NCBI GenBank assembly: GCA_030149815.1
Contig: JASLHI010000015.1
Location: 1 to 64,000, forward strand
Reading direction: 5' to 3'
DNA: 64,000 nt
DNA from: Aquirhabdus sp.
Lineage (GTDB): Bacteria; Pseudomonadota; Gammaproteobacteria; Pseudomonadales; Moraxellaceae
Part shown: positions 8,267-17,216 of the stretch, one piece after another
How positions within the stretch are numbered: the stretch's first letter is position 1
How the letters are laid out: each line of letters begins with the position of its first letter
Position numbers and translations under genes: made by a program
Notes under the pieces: generated by a model
What the model was told of the DNA's origin: nothing
The model's database searches: none
What the model saw: the letters and a program-made list of their open reading frames with translations, nothing else

Positions 8267-9538
8267 ATGTTAGATCCAAAATTACTTCGCACCCAACTTG
8301 ATGTGGTGAATGCAGCTCTCGCCAAACGTAATGGCTTACAGCTAGATGCAGTGCTTTGGGCATCGCTTGAAGAGCGTCGTAAAGACTTACAAGGTCGCAC
8401 GGAAGCCTTGCAGGCCGAGCGGAATAACGGTGCTAAACAAGTTGGTCAGATCAAGAAAGCAGGCGGTGACGCCAGTGAATTGATGGCGCGTATGCAAGCA
8501 GTTGGCGAAGAAGTCAAAAAAGTTGAAGCGGATTTCGATGCACTGCAAACCGAAATTGAAGCACATGCGATGAGCATTCCGAACATGCCTGATGCGTCAG
8601 TGCCTGTTGGCGAAGACGAAAAAGATAATGTCGAAGTGCTGAAATGGGGAATCCCGCGCAGCTTTGATTTTCCGATCAAAGACCATACTGATATTGGCGA
8701 AAGCATGGGCGGTTTGGATTTTGCCAAAGCCACTGAAATCACCGGGTCACGTTTCAGCGTATTAAAAGGACCTTTGGCGCGCCTGCAACGTGCGCTTGCA
8801 CAGTTCATGGTGGATTTTCATACCGAACAGCATGGTTATACCGAAGTCTATGTACCGCTTATGGTCAATGCTGAAAGTCTGAAAGGCACGGGTCAACTGC
8901 CTAAGTTTGAAGAAGATTTATTTAAATTGAGCGGTGAAAAACCGTATTACCTGATTCCAACTGCAGAAGTGCCAGTAACCAATCTGGTACGTGATGAAAT
9001 CATTGATGAAAAATCATTACCGCTTAAATTTGTTGCACATACGCCATGTTTCCGTAGTGAAGCGGGTTCGTATGGTCGTGACACGCGAGGTTTGATTCGT
9101 CAGCATCAGTTTGAAAAAGTTGAAATTGTACAAATCGTGAAACCAGAAGATGCACCACAAGCATTGGAAACCTTAACAGGTCAGGCTGAAGCGATTTTGC
9201 AGGCGTTAGAGTTGCCATATCGTAAAGTGTTGCTCTGTGGCGGCGATATGGGTTTCTCAGCAGCTAAGACTTATGACTTAGAAGTGTGGTTGCCGAGCCA
9301 AGACACGTATCGTGAGATTTCAAGCTGCTCAATGTTTGGTGATTTCCAAGCACGTCGTATGAAAGCACGTTTTAAAGCCGATAAGAAAACTGAGTTTGTG
9401 CATACGCTCAACGGTTCAGGTTTGGCTGTGGGTCGTACGTTGTTGGCATTGATGGAAAACCATCAGCAAGCGGATGGTTCAATTGCGATTCCAGTTGCAC
9501 TGCGCCCTTATTTACGCGGACTTGAGTCGATTAAATAA
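8267..9538 (+). CDS. serS: Seryl-tRNA synthetase
   Basis: Cytoplasmic class II aminoacyl-tRNA synthetase of 423 residues that charges tRNA-Ser (and tRNA-Sec where present). It begins MLDPKLLRTQLD with the N-terminal tRNA-binding coiled coil (about 30-100). The class II motif 1 region lies around TGSRFSVLKGPLARLQRAL. Motif 2 is FRSEAGSYGRDTRGLIRQHQ, and motif 3 contains LNGSGLAVGRTLLALME. The length is normal for bacteria. It is followed by a hairpin terminator and stands as a single transcription unit. Confidence 0.97.
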   Translation: MLDPKLLRTQLDVVNAALAKRNGLQLDAVLWASLEERRKDLQGRTEALQAERNNGAKQVGQIKKAGGDASELMARMQAVGEEVKKVEADFDALQTEIEAHAMSIPNMPDASVPVGEDEKDNVEVLKWGIPRSFDFPIKDHTDIGESMGGLDFAKATEITGSRFSVLKGPLARLQRALAQFMVDFHTEQHGYTEVYVPLMVNAESLKGTGQLPKFEEDLFKLSGEKPYYLIPTAEVPVTNLVRDEIIDEKSLPLKFVAHTPCFRSEAGSYGRDTRGLIRQHQFEKVEIVQIVKPEDAPQALETLTGQAEAILQALELPYRKVLLCGGDMGFSAAKTYDLEVWLPSQDTYREISSCSMFGDFQARRMKARFKADKKTEFVHTLNGSGLAVGRTLLALMENHQQADGSIAIPVALRPYLRGLESIK

Positions 9539-9606
9539 TTGCAATATTGAACTATTCGGCGGATGATTTAGTCATGCCGAATGGTTTAATTGATATGAAA
9601 ATAACG

Positions 9607-9630
9607 AGGAGGCGAAAAGCCTCCTTATTT
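9607..9630 (+). terminator. Rho-independent terminator of serS
   Basis: Stem AGGAGGC (9607-9613), loop GAAAA and GCCTCCT (9619-9625), followed by a short T-rich run. Confidence 0.75.
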
Positions 9631-9679
9631 GTAAGTGAATGATTAGATTTGTACTTTTGATGCGAATGGGGGGAACATC

Positions 9680-11065
9680 GTGGATGTATTACCAATAGCG
9701 CTTAAATTAACCAATCAACAATGTTTGATTGTGGGCGGAGGCAAGATTGCGCGGCGTAAAGCGGAATTGTTGGTGCAAGCGGGTGCACAGCTGGATGTTC
9801 TTGCTGTCGACGTACTACCTGAATTAGATAGCATGGTGAAAGACAGTGGCGGTAGTGTTTATTTAGAGCATTACTCATCCAATTTTGATTTGCAGCAGTA
9901 TCGTCTTGTGATTGCCGCTACAGATGATGCCGCTGTCAATCAGCGCATTTTTCATGATTGTGAGGCGCAACGGATTCTGGTGAATTCTGTTGATGATCCA
10001 CCGCATTGTCGTTTTATCGTGCCTGCGATTGTGGATCGCTCGCCGCTGCTGATTTCTGTGTCGAGCGGTGGCAAGTCGCCTGTACTCGCACGTCAACTTC
10101 GCACAAAAATTGAATCATTAGTGCCTGCGAAATATGGTGATCTCGCTAAATTCTCTGGTGATTGGCGTCCTCAGATCAAAGCCGCGATTGTGAATCCTGA
10201 TGAGCGTCGGATTTTTTGGGAAACGTTGTACGCTGGTCAGATTGGTGAACAAGTCCTCAATGGTCAACGTGAAGCGGCTGATGCTGCGATGCCGCAAGCA
10301 CTCGCAGATTGGCAAGCAGATATTTCGTCACGTGGTGAAGTTTATTTGGTGGGGGCGGGACCTGGTGATCCTGATTTGTTGACATTTAAGGCGTTACGTT
10401 TAATGCAACAAGCGGATGTGGTGGTGTACGACCGCTTGGTGTCTGCGCCGATTATGTCATTGGTTCGTCGCGATGCTGAAAAGATTTATGTTGGCAAGGC
10501 GCGAGCGAATCATGCTGTGCCGCAAGAGAATATTAACCAGTTGCTCGTTCGTCTCGCAAAAGAAGGCAAACGTGTTTGTCGTCTGAAAGGCGGCGATCCA
10601 TTTATCTTTGGTCGTGGAGGCGAGGAGATTGAGGAGCTTGTTGCGGCAGGCGTTGCGTTCCAAGTCGTGCCGGGGATTACGGCAGCTTCGGGCTGTAGTG
10701 CGTATTCAGGGATTCCGCTGACGCATCGTGAATACGCGCAAAGTGTGCGCTTCTTGACGGGTCATCTGAAAGAAGGTTCGCCAGCGTTGCCTTGGTCAGA
10801 GCTGATTTATGAAAATCAGACTTTGGTGTTGTACATGGGATTGGTTGGGCTGCGTAATACATGTAAAGAGCTGATGGCGCATGGTTTACGTGGCGATATG
10901 CCGATTGCATTGGTGAGTAAGGGTACAACGCCTGATCAGCATGTGGTGGTGGGTACGATTGAGACGATTGCGGATCTGATTGATGAGCAAAAAGTGGTTG
11001 CACCGACGCTGACGATTATTGGTGAAGTGGTGCGGCTGCGGGATAAGTTGAAGTGGTTTGATTGA
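9680..11065 (+). CDS. cysG: Siroheme synthase (trifunctional CysG)
   Basis: Makes sirohaem for sulfite and nitrite reductase from uroporphyrinogen III by methylation, dehydrogenation and iron insertion. The N-terminal dehydrogenase/ferrochelatase half has the NAD-binding loop GGGKIARRK (17-25). The C-terminal methyltransferase half begins near residue 220 with VYLVGAGPGDPDLLTFKALR and contains VVVYDRLVS, RLKGGDPFIFGRGGEE and VPGITAASGCSAYSGIPLTHR. At 461 residues it matches E. coli CysG. The start is a GTG at 9680 preceded by a run of G that includes GGGGGGAA. No sulfur-assimilation partner lies next to it. Confidence 0.95.
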   Translation: MDVLPIALKLTNQQCLIVGGGKIARRKAELLVQAGAQLDVLAVDVLPELDSMVKDSGGSVYLEHYSSNFDLQQYRLVIAATDDAAVNQRIFHDCEAQRILVNSVDDPPHCRFIVPAIVDRSPLLISVSSGGKSPVLARQLRTKIESLVPAKYGDLAKFSGDWRPQIKAAIVNPDERRIFWETLYAGQIGEQVLNGQREAADAAMPQALADWQADISSRGEVYLVGAGPGDPDLLTFKALRLMQQADVVVYDRLVSAPIMSLVRRDAEKIYVGKARANHAVPQENINQLLVRLAKEGKRVCRLKGGDPFIFGRGGEEIEELVAAGVAFQVVPGITAASGCSAYSGIPLTHREYAQSVRFLTGHLKEGSPALPWSELIYENQTLVLYMGLVGLRNTCKELMAHGLRGDMPIALVSKGTTPDQHVVVGTIETIADLIDEQKVVAPTLTIIGEVVRLRDKLKWFD

Positions 11066-11087
11066 GGCTTTTATTTAGTCAATCAAA

Positions 11088-11115
11088 AAGGACTGCCACT
11101 TAAATGACAGTCCTT
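11088..11115. terminator. Bidirectional hairpin terminator between cysG and the OmpA-domain gene
   Basis: Arms AAGGACTG (11088-11095) and CAGTCCTT (11108-11115) flank a 12-base loop. A-rich sequence lies before it and T-rich after it, and it sits between convergent genes. Confidence 0.65.
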
Positions 11116-11136
11116 CTTCATATCAACCAATCTTAC

Positions 11137-12810
11137 TTACGACTTACTCGCCGCACCATCAATCGCAAAGGCAATACGGCGATTTTTCAGTTTGCCTTCT
11201 TCGGTTGTATTGTCTGCAATCGGTTGGCTTGAACCCAGTCCTTTTGCAGTTAAAGATGCAGCATCCACGCCTTGGCTAACCAAGTAAGCCGCGATTGACT
11301 TTGCGCGAGCAGTGGATAGGGCAACGTTACTTTTTTCGTTACCTGATGAATCAGTATGTCCAGTGATGGAGATTTTCAGGTTAGGGATGGCTTTGATCAA
11401 AGTTGCTGCTTTATCCAACACTGCTTTGTTTGCATCAGGAATATCATTTGAACCCACAGCAAAGTTAATCACTTGCAGATTCAGGGCATGAATTACGCTA
11501 TTTGCATTCACCGCATTGGGATTGATGTTAGCAAGTTCACCCGCTGCCACCGCGTTTGGATCAAGTGGAGTCGCAGATTGAACAGTGATCCCTGTACCAA
11601 ACAGTGTTTTCAGGCGTTCAATCAGCTTGGCAACTTCGAGTTGGTCTGGGCCATTGATGGTGACAGTGTTGCCTTTGAGCTCAAGATTGGTATTTGCTGA
11701 AGCCTTGACCGCGCCCAGCGCATCGCTGAGACTCGCTAAACCTGCAAACGATGTATCGACTGTTGCATCAGTTTTGATATCGCATTTTGCGGCTGGGCCG
11801 AATTGAGCTTGAACCGCAGAGGTGAGATTGGCGACGAGATCAGCATTTCCTGCAACACCTTTACAGTTGAGCAGTTCGCCATGTGCACCTGTGTTGAGGG
11901 ACATGGTTTCAGGGCTGAGGTTTGGATTCGCAACCACTGCAGGTTTGGCAACAACAGGCACGGTCTGACTTTGGCAACCTTTCCAGAATAACAAGCCCAG
12001 AAAAATCAGAACAACTAACCCTAACCACGGCAATAGACGCAGGAAGAAAGAGGTGGGTTCTTTGATCACTTCTGCGGTCATGTGACCTGCCGCATGGACT
12101 GATTTATGCGCGACATCGCTTGCAGCATGTAATGCGTTTGCTGTGGCTGCGGATGTTTTGTTTGCAAGCTCAGATGTGCTTTCGACGACAGATGACGCGG
12201 TATGGCTGATCGTATCTACTGCTGCAGATGTTGCATCTGATGCTTTATGTGCAACGTCTGATACGGTTTCTGCGACATGTTCACTGGCCTGACGCAAGAC
12301 ACTACCTAAACTGGTGACGCTCTCTTTAACTGTGTTGAAAACGCCTAAACCGATGAGTGCAGGTAAGCCTGCTGCGGTATAAATCCAGTCAGGAAAGTGA
12401 CCTTGTAAATGCTCGGCTTGTCCTTCGAGTAATTCATTCACGCCTTCTTTGCCGAGGCTTGCGGTTTGTTCGAGATCATGAATTTCTGCGAGGCTTTGCA
12501 CGGCAATGAGATTGAGTGCTTGTAAACTGGTGGCTTCATCAATCGCACCAAGTCCTGTGAGTTCTTGATGTGCGCTAGAAAGGTTAGCATCACGCCAAAG
12601 TGCCGCACTATCTTGTTTTTCAAGAATATCAAGGACTGTTGCAGTTCCCTGCGTTTCATTGATATTGACCAAGCGACCGACGACCAACGCAAGTCCTGCA
12701 TTAATAAAACCAGTCGCACGTTCCATGCTCAGACCGTAATTTTGGGTGACTTCACCAACAAGATTTGCCCCTTGGGTCTCACGTAAGTGTTGTAATAAGG
12801 ATAATGCCAT
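11137..12810 (-). CDS. Membrane-anchored OmpA-domain protein with DUF937-like N-terminus
   Basis: A 557-residue protein. Residues 1 to about 130 resemble DUF937 (GANLVGEVTQNYGLSMERATGFINAGLALVVGRL is spread over 14-47). A long Ala/Ser/Val/His-rich amphipathic region (about 165-255) could form helix or coiled coil. One membrane helix follows (about 262-280, LPWLGLVVLIFLGLLFW). The C-terminal OmpA-like peptidoglycan-binding domain (about 440-550) has ITGHTDSSGNEKSNVALS, ARAKSIAAYLVSQGV and KNRRIAFAI. There is no signal peptide, so it is probably anchored in the inner membrane with the OmpA domain in the periplasm. The exact function is unknown; an envelope-linking role is inferred. Confidence 0.85.
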   Translation of the reverse strand: MALSLLQHLRETQGANLVGEVTQNYGLSMERATGFINAGLALVVGRLVNINETQGTATVLDILEKQDSAALWRDANLSSAHQELTGLGAIDEATSLQALNLIAVQSLAEIHDLEQTASLGKEGVNELLEGQAEHLQGHFPDWIYTAAGLPALIGLGVFNTVKESVTSLGSVLRQASEHVAETVSDVAHKASDATSAAVDTISHTASSVVESTSELANKTSAATANALHAASDVAHKSVHAAGHMTAEVIKEPTSFFLRLLPWLGLVVLIFLGLLFWKGCQSQTVPVVAKPAVVANPNLSPETMSLNTGAHGELLNCKGVAGNADLVANLTSAVQAQFGPAAKCDIKTDATVDTSFAGLASLSDALGAVKASANTNLELKGNTVTINGPDQLEVAKLIERLKTLFGTGITVQSATPLDPNAVAAGELANINPNAVNANSVIHALNLQVINFAVGSNDIPDANKAVLDKAATLIKAIPNLKISITGHTDSSGNEKSNVALSTARAKSIAAYLVSQGVDAASLTAKGLGSSQPIADNTTEEGKLKNRRIAFAIDGAASKS

Positions 12811-13039
12811 TTTTTGAAGCCTCTCTCATTCAGTGGAGAATATTGTGTGGAGAACTATGTCTAATTTGAGAATCAAAACAAATTGAAGTAGAACTAAAAT
12901 TTTTCCATCAATAAAATTAGATGCGCCAATACGTTATTAAATATCCTTCGCTGTAAAGTGTATCGCAAGTCGAGTAGAAATTTATCATGGAATGCGTGTA
13001 AAGGTAATACACGCTCATGACAAATTCATTTGTCCTAAT

Positions 13040-13564
13040 TTAGTCTAGGATTCTTAAACTTGGTTTTTTTACAGGTGGAGTTTCAGTTTCTGGGCTGGGC
13101 GCTGATTCGGTTGGTGAGGTGGTGTCTTCGGCTGCTTCATGTGCATATTCATTGGTATCAAAGAATAAACCTTGGCCATTTTCACGTGCATACAAGCCCA
13201 TGATTGCACGCATCGGAACATAGACTTGTTGCGGTACACCACCAAAACGCGCACTAAATCCAACAGCATCATTATCCATCAATAGCTGATGTACAGCATG
13301 AGGTGCGATATTGAGCACAATTTGCCCATCCTTAATGTATTGCTGCGGAACAAAAACGCCTTTTTCTTCTGCATTAATGAGCAGGTAAGGCGTGAAGGCA
13401 TTGTCATTAATCCATTCATAAATTGCACGTACCAGATACGGACGTGTTGGGCTGATGGTCGATGGTGGAGTTGGTGTGGTCATGATCGGGCTCACAGTTT
13501 CATTTGTTTCGCATTTTTTGCATTCGTCAGTTGGCTGCTGGTTTTCAGTTTCGCTGTCTGGCAC
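13040..13564 (-). CDS. sspB: ClpXP protease specificity-enhancing factor SspB
   Basis: Adaptor that delivers ssrA-tagged proteins to ClpXP. The core TRPYLVRAIYEWINDN, TPYLLINA, VLNIAPHAVHQL and VGFSARFGG is characteristic. A variable acidic/proline tail ends in a short motif KKPSLRILD, like the ClpX-binding tail of SspB. The longest reading starts with GTG at 13564, overlapping the 3' end of sspA by 20 bases. An internal ATG at about 13483 (MTTPTPPSTI) would give a product nearer the usual family start, so the first 27 residues are doubtful. It is probably co-transcribed with sspA. Confidence 0.9.
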   Translation of the reverse strand: MPDSETENQQPTDECKKCETNETVSPIMTTPTPPSTISPTRPYLVRAIYEWINDNAFTPYLLINAEEKGVFVPQQYIKDGQIVLNIAPHAVHQLLMDNDAVGFSARFGGVPQQVYVPMRAIMGLYARENGQGLFFDTNEYAHEAAEDTTSPTESAPSPETETPPVKKPSLRILD

Positions 13565-14243
13565 GTTCTTGTGCTGTCAGGGATTGAACAAAAGCTGGAC
13601 GTTCAAATAAACGCTGACAGTATGTTAGCAGAGGTTTGGCTAAATTGGATGGGAGGTGGATATCCATTTGTGGTAAACGCCACAGTACAGGTGCGAGTAG
13701 GCAATCGCAGAGACCAAAAGAATCACTCAGAAAATAAGGCTGATGACCAAAGAGTGGCGATAAGCTGATGAGTGAATCGGTCAGAGCTTTGCGGGCTTGT
13801 GTCGCTTTTTTGATGTCGAGCGTTGTTGGATCAGTGAGGAGTATATCCGCAGCCGCCAACCAGTCGCGCTCGATACGCCAAGCGTATTGTTTGACCAATG
13901 CGCGTGCCGCAGGTGCGTCAGGATGTAAACGGTTCTGGCGATAGCGATCGTCGAGATACTCAAGAATAATGCGACTTTCAAAAAGCCGTAATTCGCGCTC
14001 AACCAGTGTTGGCAATGTATTGTAAGGATTCAGTGCTGCGAGGTCTTCGGGGCGATCATCTGGATCAACCAAGATGAGCGTGTATTCAACTTCTTTTTCA
14101 GCTAATGCGAGGCGAACGCGGTGACTGTGATGTGCATCAGGATGTGCATACAGGAACAAGCCATTTTGTAGTGGTAAATTGGCTTGTGAAGCAGTCGGCG
14201 CGGTGCGAGAGGATGAAGCTTTAGATATAGAAGCCTGGGACAT
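13545..14243 (-). CDS. sspA: Stringent starvation protein A (GST-fold)
   Basis: RNA-polymerase-associated glutathione-S-transferase-like protein of 232 residues. The thioredoxin-like N-terminal part starts near residue 28 (GLFLYAHPDAHHSHRVRLALAEK). It is followed by LNPYNTLPTLVERELRLFESRIILEYLDDRY and an all-helical C-terminal domain with GLCDCLLAPVLWRL. The first 25 or so residues are Ser/Ala/Thr-rich and extra compared with E. coli SspA, so a later start is possible, although none is obvious. It precedes sspB as in other gammaproteobacteria. Known role: starvation and acid-stress transcription. Confidence 0.92.
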   Translation of the reverse strand: MSQASISKASSSRTAPTASQANLPLQNGLFLYAHPDAHHSHRVRLALAEKEVEYTLILVDPDDRPEDLAALNPYNTLPTLVERELRLFESRIILEYLDDRYRQNRLHPDAPAARALVKQYAWRIERDWLAAADILLTDPTTLDIKKATQARKALTDSLISLSPLFGHQPYFLSDSFGLCDCLLAPVLWRLPQMDIHLPSNLAKPLLTYCQRLFERPAFVQSLTAQERARQRN

Positions 14244-14367
14244 GAATACATCGTATTTTTAATTGATCTAAAAGTATAAAGCAGTTTGAGTCCGTTCGTC
14301 GTGATTTTAATGAGTCATTGATCAACAATACTGCTTTTTATGTGAATTGCTTTGGGAGCGAACAGAC

Positions 14368-15102
14368 TTATTTCACGTCCTTCCAATATTCTTTGTAGAG
14401 CAAATACACGGGGATGAGGAAGATAAGTAAAAATATAATTACGATGATGCCGTAAATCTTTCGTTCATGCTGTGCAGGTTCAGCCGCATAGTTTAAGAAG
14501 TTGACCAGATCGCCGACTTGTTTCTGAAATGCCTGATCGCCGACTTGTTGATGTAACCCATCCAAGACGTTCGGCATGGCGACATCGTGAATCACGGTGT
14601 TATTGAACCCAAAAGGGCGGGTTTTATCGGGGTAAAAGCTTAATAGATAGGTATAAACCCAGTCAGGGCTTTTGGCGCGTGTAATGAGCGTGAGGTCAGG
14701 TGGGACTGTACCAAAGATTTTTTGTTGTATCGCAGGATCCATTTTTGCATCAATACCATCCGTGACTTTGCCATTGGTCAGCTTCATGTATTGCTCGATG
14801 AGCGCAGATGGTATGGATAAATCTTGAGCCATGCGTTCATAACGTAGATATTTCAGTGAATGACAACTTGCGCAGTTATTCATAAAAAGTGCCGCACCGC
14901 GTTGTAAAGATGCTTGATCATTAATATCAATGGGTGCTTGGCGGCAAGCTAAATCATGTTTTTGTGTTTGACTGGGATGTCGTGGATCAGGTTCAATGCT
15001 TGAACCGCAGGTCATGCTGGCATGTGCTGCGCTGATGACGAAGCCGTTGATTCCACTGAGAAGCAGAAGGGAAATCAATGTTGAACGTATGATTGAAGTC
15101 AT
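14368..15102 (-). CDS. petC: Cytochrome c1 of the bc1 complex
   Basis: Haem-c subunit of ubiquinol:cytochrome c oxidoreductase, 244 residues. A signal peptide (about 1-28) precedes a mature domain with the haem-binding CASCH and the downstream SLKYLRYERMAQDL. A C-terminal membrane anchor is formed by IYGIIVIIFLLIFLIPVYLLY, followed by a basic tail. It lies two bases after petB in a petA-petB-petC operon. It passes electrons from the Rieske protein to soluble or membrane cytochrome c. Confidence 0.96.
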   Translation of the reverse strand: MTSIIRSTLISLLLLSGINGFVISAAHASMTCGSSIEPDPRHPSQTQKHDLACRQAPIDINDQASLQRGAALFMNNCASCHSLKYLRYERMAQDLSIPSALIEQYMKLTNGKVTDGIDAKMDPAIQQKIFGTVPPDLTLITRAKSPDWVYTYLLSFYPDKTRPFGFNNTVIHDVAMPNVLDGLHQQVGDQAFQKQVGDLVNFLNYAAEPAQHERKIYGIIVIIFLLIFLIPVYLLYKEYWKDVK

Positions 15103-15104
15103 GA

Positions 15105-16352
15105 TCAGTGACCTCGTGTAATACGATCAGGTGGAATTTTGTAATTTTCAAATCCTGTATAAATGGGCATGAGCAAAAAATAAAGAAAATAAAACACCGT
15201 CATGATCTGTGCCAGAGTTTGATTACTCATCAGTGGCACGAGCGGATGATCAAGCGGAGTTGTGCCAATGATGCCTAAAACCAGAATGCTGAACACAAAA
15301 ATCGTCAACCAAATTTTGGATAATATGCCTTTGTATCGCATGGATTTGACAGGTGAGCGATCTAACCATGGCAAGAAAAAGAAAATTGAAATTGCGCTGA
15401 TTAATGCCAATACGCCGCCGAGCTTGTTGGGAATTGCCATTAAAATGGCATAAAACGGTGTGAAATACCAAACAGGTGCAATGTGATCTGGGGTTTTTAA
15501 ATGGTTGGCGGGTTCAAAATTGGCAGGCTCTAGGATATGTCCGCCACCTGTAGGGCAGAAAAAAACTACGCTAAAGAAAATAATGAGGAAAATCACAATC
15601 CCAACTAAATTATGCAGGATGTGGTATGGATAAAGTGGAATGCCATCAAGGGGCACGCCATTTTTATCAATTTGTTTTTTGATCTCAATGCCTTCTGGAT
15701 TGTTGGAACCGACATGATGCAAGGCGACTAAATGAATAAAAATAAATCCGACCAAGAACAACGGAATGGCAATGACATGGAGTGCAAACACACGATTCAA
15801 GGTAATGCCTGATAGCACAAAATCACCGCGCAGCCATGTTGAAATCGAATCACCGATACTTGGAATCGCGGCGGGTAAATTAAAAATCACCTGCGCGCCC
15901 CAAAATGACATATTTCCCCATGGCAGCACATAACCAAAGAACCCTTCAGCCATGATCAGCACATATAGTCCCATGCCGACGAGCCAAATCAGCTCCCTAG
16001 GTTTCTTGTATGAGCCATATAATAGACCGCGAAACATGTGCAGATAAATCACCAGAAAAAGCGCCGATGCGCCAACCGCATGCATATAACGCAATAACCA
16101 ACCATCCGTGACATCGCGCATGATGTTGCCTTCGATGGAAGCAAATGCACCTTCTATACTTGGGGTATAGCTCATCGCTAGCCAAATCCCTGTGATCAAC
16201 TGACTGAATAACACGACTATCGACAACATGCCAAAGAGATACCAGAAATTCAGATTCTTGGGTGCATAGTATTTGGATAGATGTTTTTCATGAGTTTGCT
16301 GAACTGGGAAGCGTAAATTGATCCAGTTTTTCAATCGCTGTTTGTTGTGCAT
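15105..16352 (-). CDS. petB: Cytochrome b of the bc1 complex
   Basis: Membrane subunit of 415 residues that holds two b haems and the quinol oxidation and reduction sites. Recognisable segments are YWYLFG-type N-terminus (NFWYLFGMLSIVVLFSQLITG), RYMHAVGASALFLVIYLHMFR with paired histidines, GYVLPWGNMSFWGAQVI, RVFALHVIAIPLFLVGFIFIHLVALH, and PDHIAPVWYFTPFYAILMA with the PEWY-loop position. Here that loop reads PVWY. About eight helices are visible. The start ATG overlaps the petA stop by one base (TAATG), showing translational coupling. Confidence 0.96.
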   Translation of the reverse strand: MHNKQRLKNWINLRFPVQQTHEKHLSKYYAPKNLNFWYLFGMLSIVVLFSQLITGIWLAMSYTPSIEGAFASIEGNIMRDVTDGWLLRYMHAVGASALFLVIYLHMFRGLLYGSYKKPRELIWLVGMGLYVLIMAEGFFGYVLPWGNMSFWGAQVIFNLPAAIPSIGDSISTWLRGDFVLSGITLNRVFALHVIAIPLFLVGFIFIHLVALHHVGSNNPEGIEIKKQIDKNGVPLDGIPLYPYHILHNLVGIVIFLIIFFSVVFFCPTGGGHILEPANFEPANHLKTPDHIAPVWYFTPFYAILMAIPNKLGGVLALISAISIFFFLPWLDRSPVKSMRYKGILSKIWLTIFVFSILVLGIIGTTPLDHPLVPLMSNQTLAQIMTVFYFLYFLLMPIYTGFENYKIPPDRITRGH

Positions 16353-16945
16353 TAGGCATCCTCACCAATGGTTAGGATATTGCCAATGAGTTTGTATTTT
16401 GGGATTTCCATATTGAGTGGGGCAGGTGAGCCATCAAAAACACGACCTGCTAAATCATATCGTGAGCCATGACACGGACATAAAAAACCACCCGTCCAAT
16501 TTGCTCCAAGTCCAGAGGCATTGGCGTCAGGACGAAAACCAGGTGCGCAGCCTAAATGAGTACAGACACCAACCATCACGAGTAAGTGTGGATCACGTGA
16601 GCGATAAGGGTTTTTGGCGTACTCAGGTTGGTTGGATTCATTGGAGTGCGCATCGCGTAATCTGGGATTGCTTAGAGCTAAGTTTTTGAGCATGTCATCA
16701 GTGCGGCGAATGATGTAGATCGGCTTGCTTTGCCATTCGACCACCATCATTTTGCCAGCTTCAAGTGTGCTGATATCTTGAGTGATTGGGCTGCTTGCAG
16801 CTTTGGCTTTTTCACTGGGTGCACATGATCGGACAAGTGGAGTACATACGCCAACGACTCCCACTGCGCCCATTGCGGTAGTAGTATTGATCAACATGCG
16901 GCGGCGATTGATATTGATGCTGTCTTTATCATTCGCGTGGCTCAT
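16352..16945 (-). CDS. petA: Rieske iron-sulfur subunit of the bc1 complex
   Basis: A 197-residue 2Fe-2S protein, the first gene of petABC. The N-terminus has consecutive arginines (NINRRRMLINTTTAMGAVGVVGV), consistent with twin-arginine export and a retained membrane anchor. The cluster ligands are in CTHLGC and CPCHGSRYDLAGRVFDGSPAP. It accepts electrons from quinol at cytochrome b. The operon is followed by short intergenic sequence before sspA, suggesting the common gene block found in proteobacteria. Confidence 0.96.
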   Translation of the reverse strand: MSHANDKDSININRRRMLINTTTAMGAVGVVGVCTPLVRSCAPSEKAKAASSPITQDISTLEAGKMMVVEWQSKPIYIIRRTDDMLKNLALSNPRLRDAHSNESNQPEYAKNPYRSRDPHLLVMVGVCTHLGCAPGFRPDANASGLGANWTGGFLCPCHGSRYDLAGRVFDGSPAPLNMEIPKYKLIGNILTIGEDA

Positions 16946-17043
16946 CGATGTTTTCCTTTGGATTTCACTAATTTCTATGTTTTTAAATTAGCATAAAAGT
17001 CATTAATCTGATAGTTCACAGATGTTTATTGAGTACACCAATA

Positions 17044-17120
17044 GTTCATTGAGCTTGTCGAAATGTGCGGAATCGGTGATGTGCAGATGGTGTTCTCGCA
17101 CTTCGACAGGCTCAGTGAAC
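17044..17120. repeat. Dispersed inverted repeat with TGAGC-TTGTCGAA arms
   Basis: The left arm GTTCATTGAGCTTGTCGAAA (from 17044) and the right arm ending TTCGACAGGCTCAGTGAAC (to 17120) are near-perfect reverse complements about 30 bases apart. Copies of the same arm occur at 21879-21898 and 49115-49168. It lies between petA and the rplM-rpsI terminator. Confidence 0.75.
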
Positions 17121-17163
17121 TTGATGTGAGTTGGGAATCAATTTGCCAAACCACAAAATAACA

Positions 17164-17189
17164 AAAACCCCGAACAGAGTCGGGGTTTT
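17164..17189 (-). terminator. Rho-independent terminator after rpsI
   Basis: The stem AAAACCCCGA/TCGGGGTTTT has a six-base loop and starts 28 bases beyond the rpsI stop. It has a T-run on the minus strand. Confidence 0.85.
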
Positions 17190-17216
17190 GTACACATCCA
17201 AAAAACGTTTCGAGAA

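Noticed and set aside
13289..13768. A 159-codon open frame on the plus strand over sspA/sspB
   Set aside because: It is antisense to two well-supported genes and has no conserved features.
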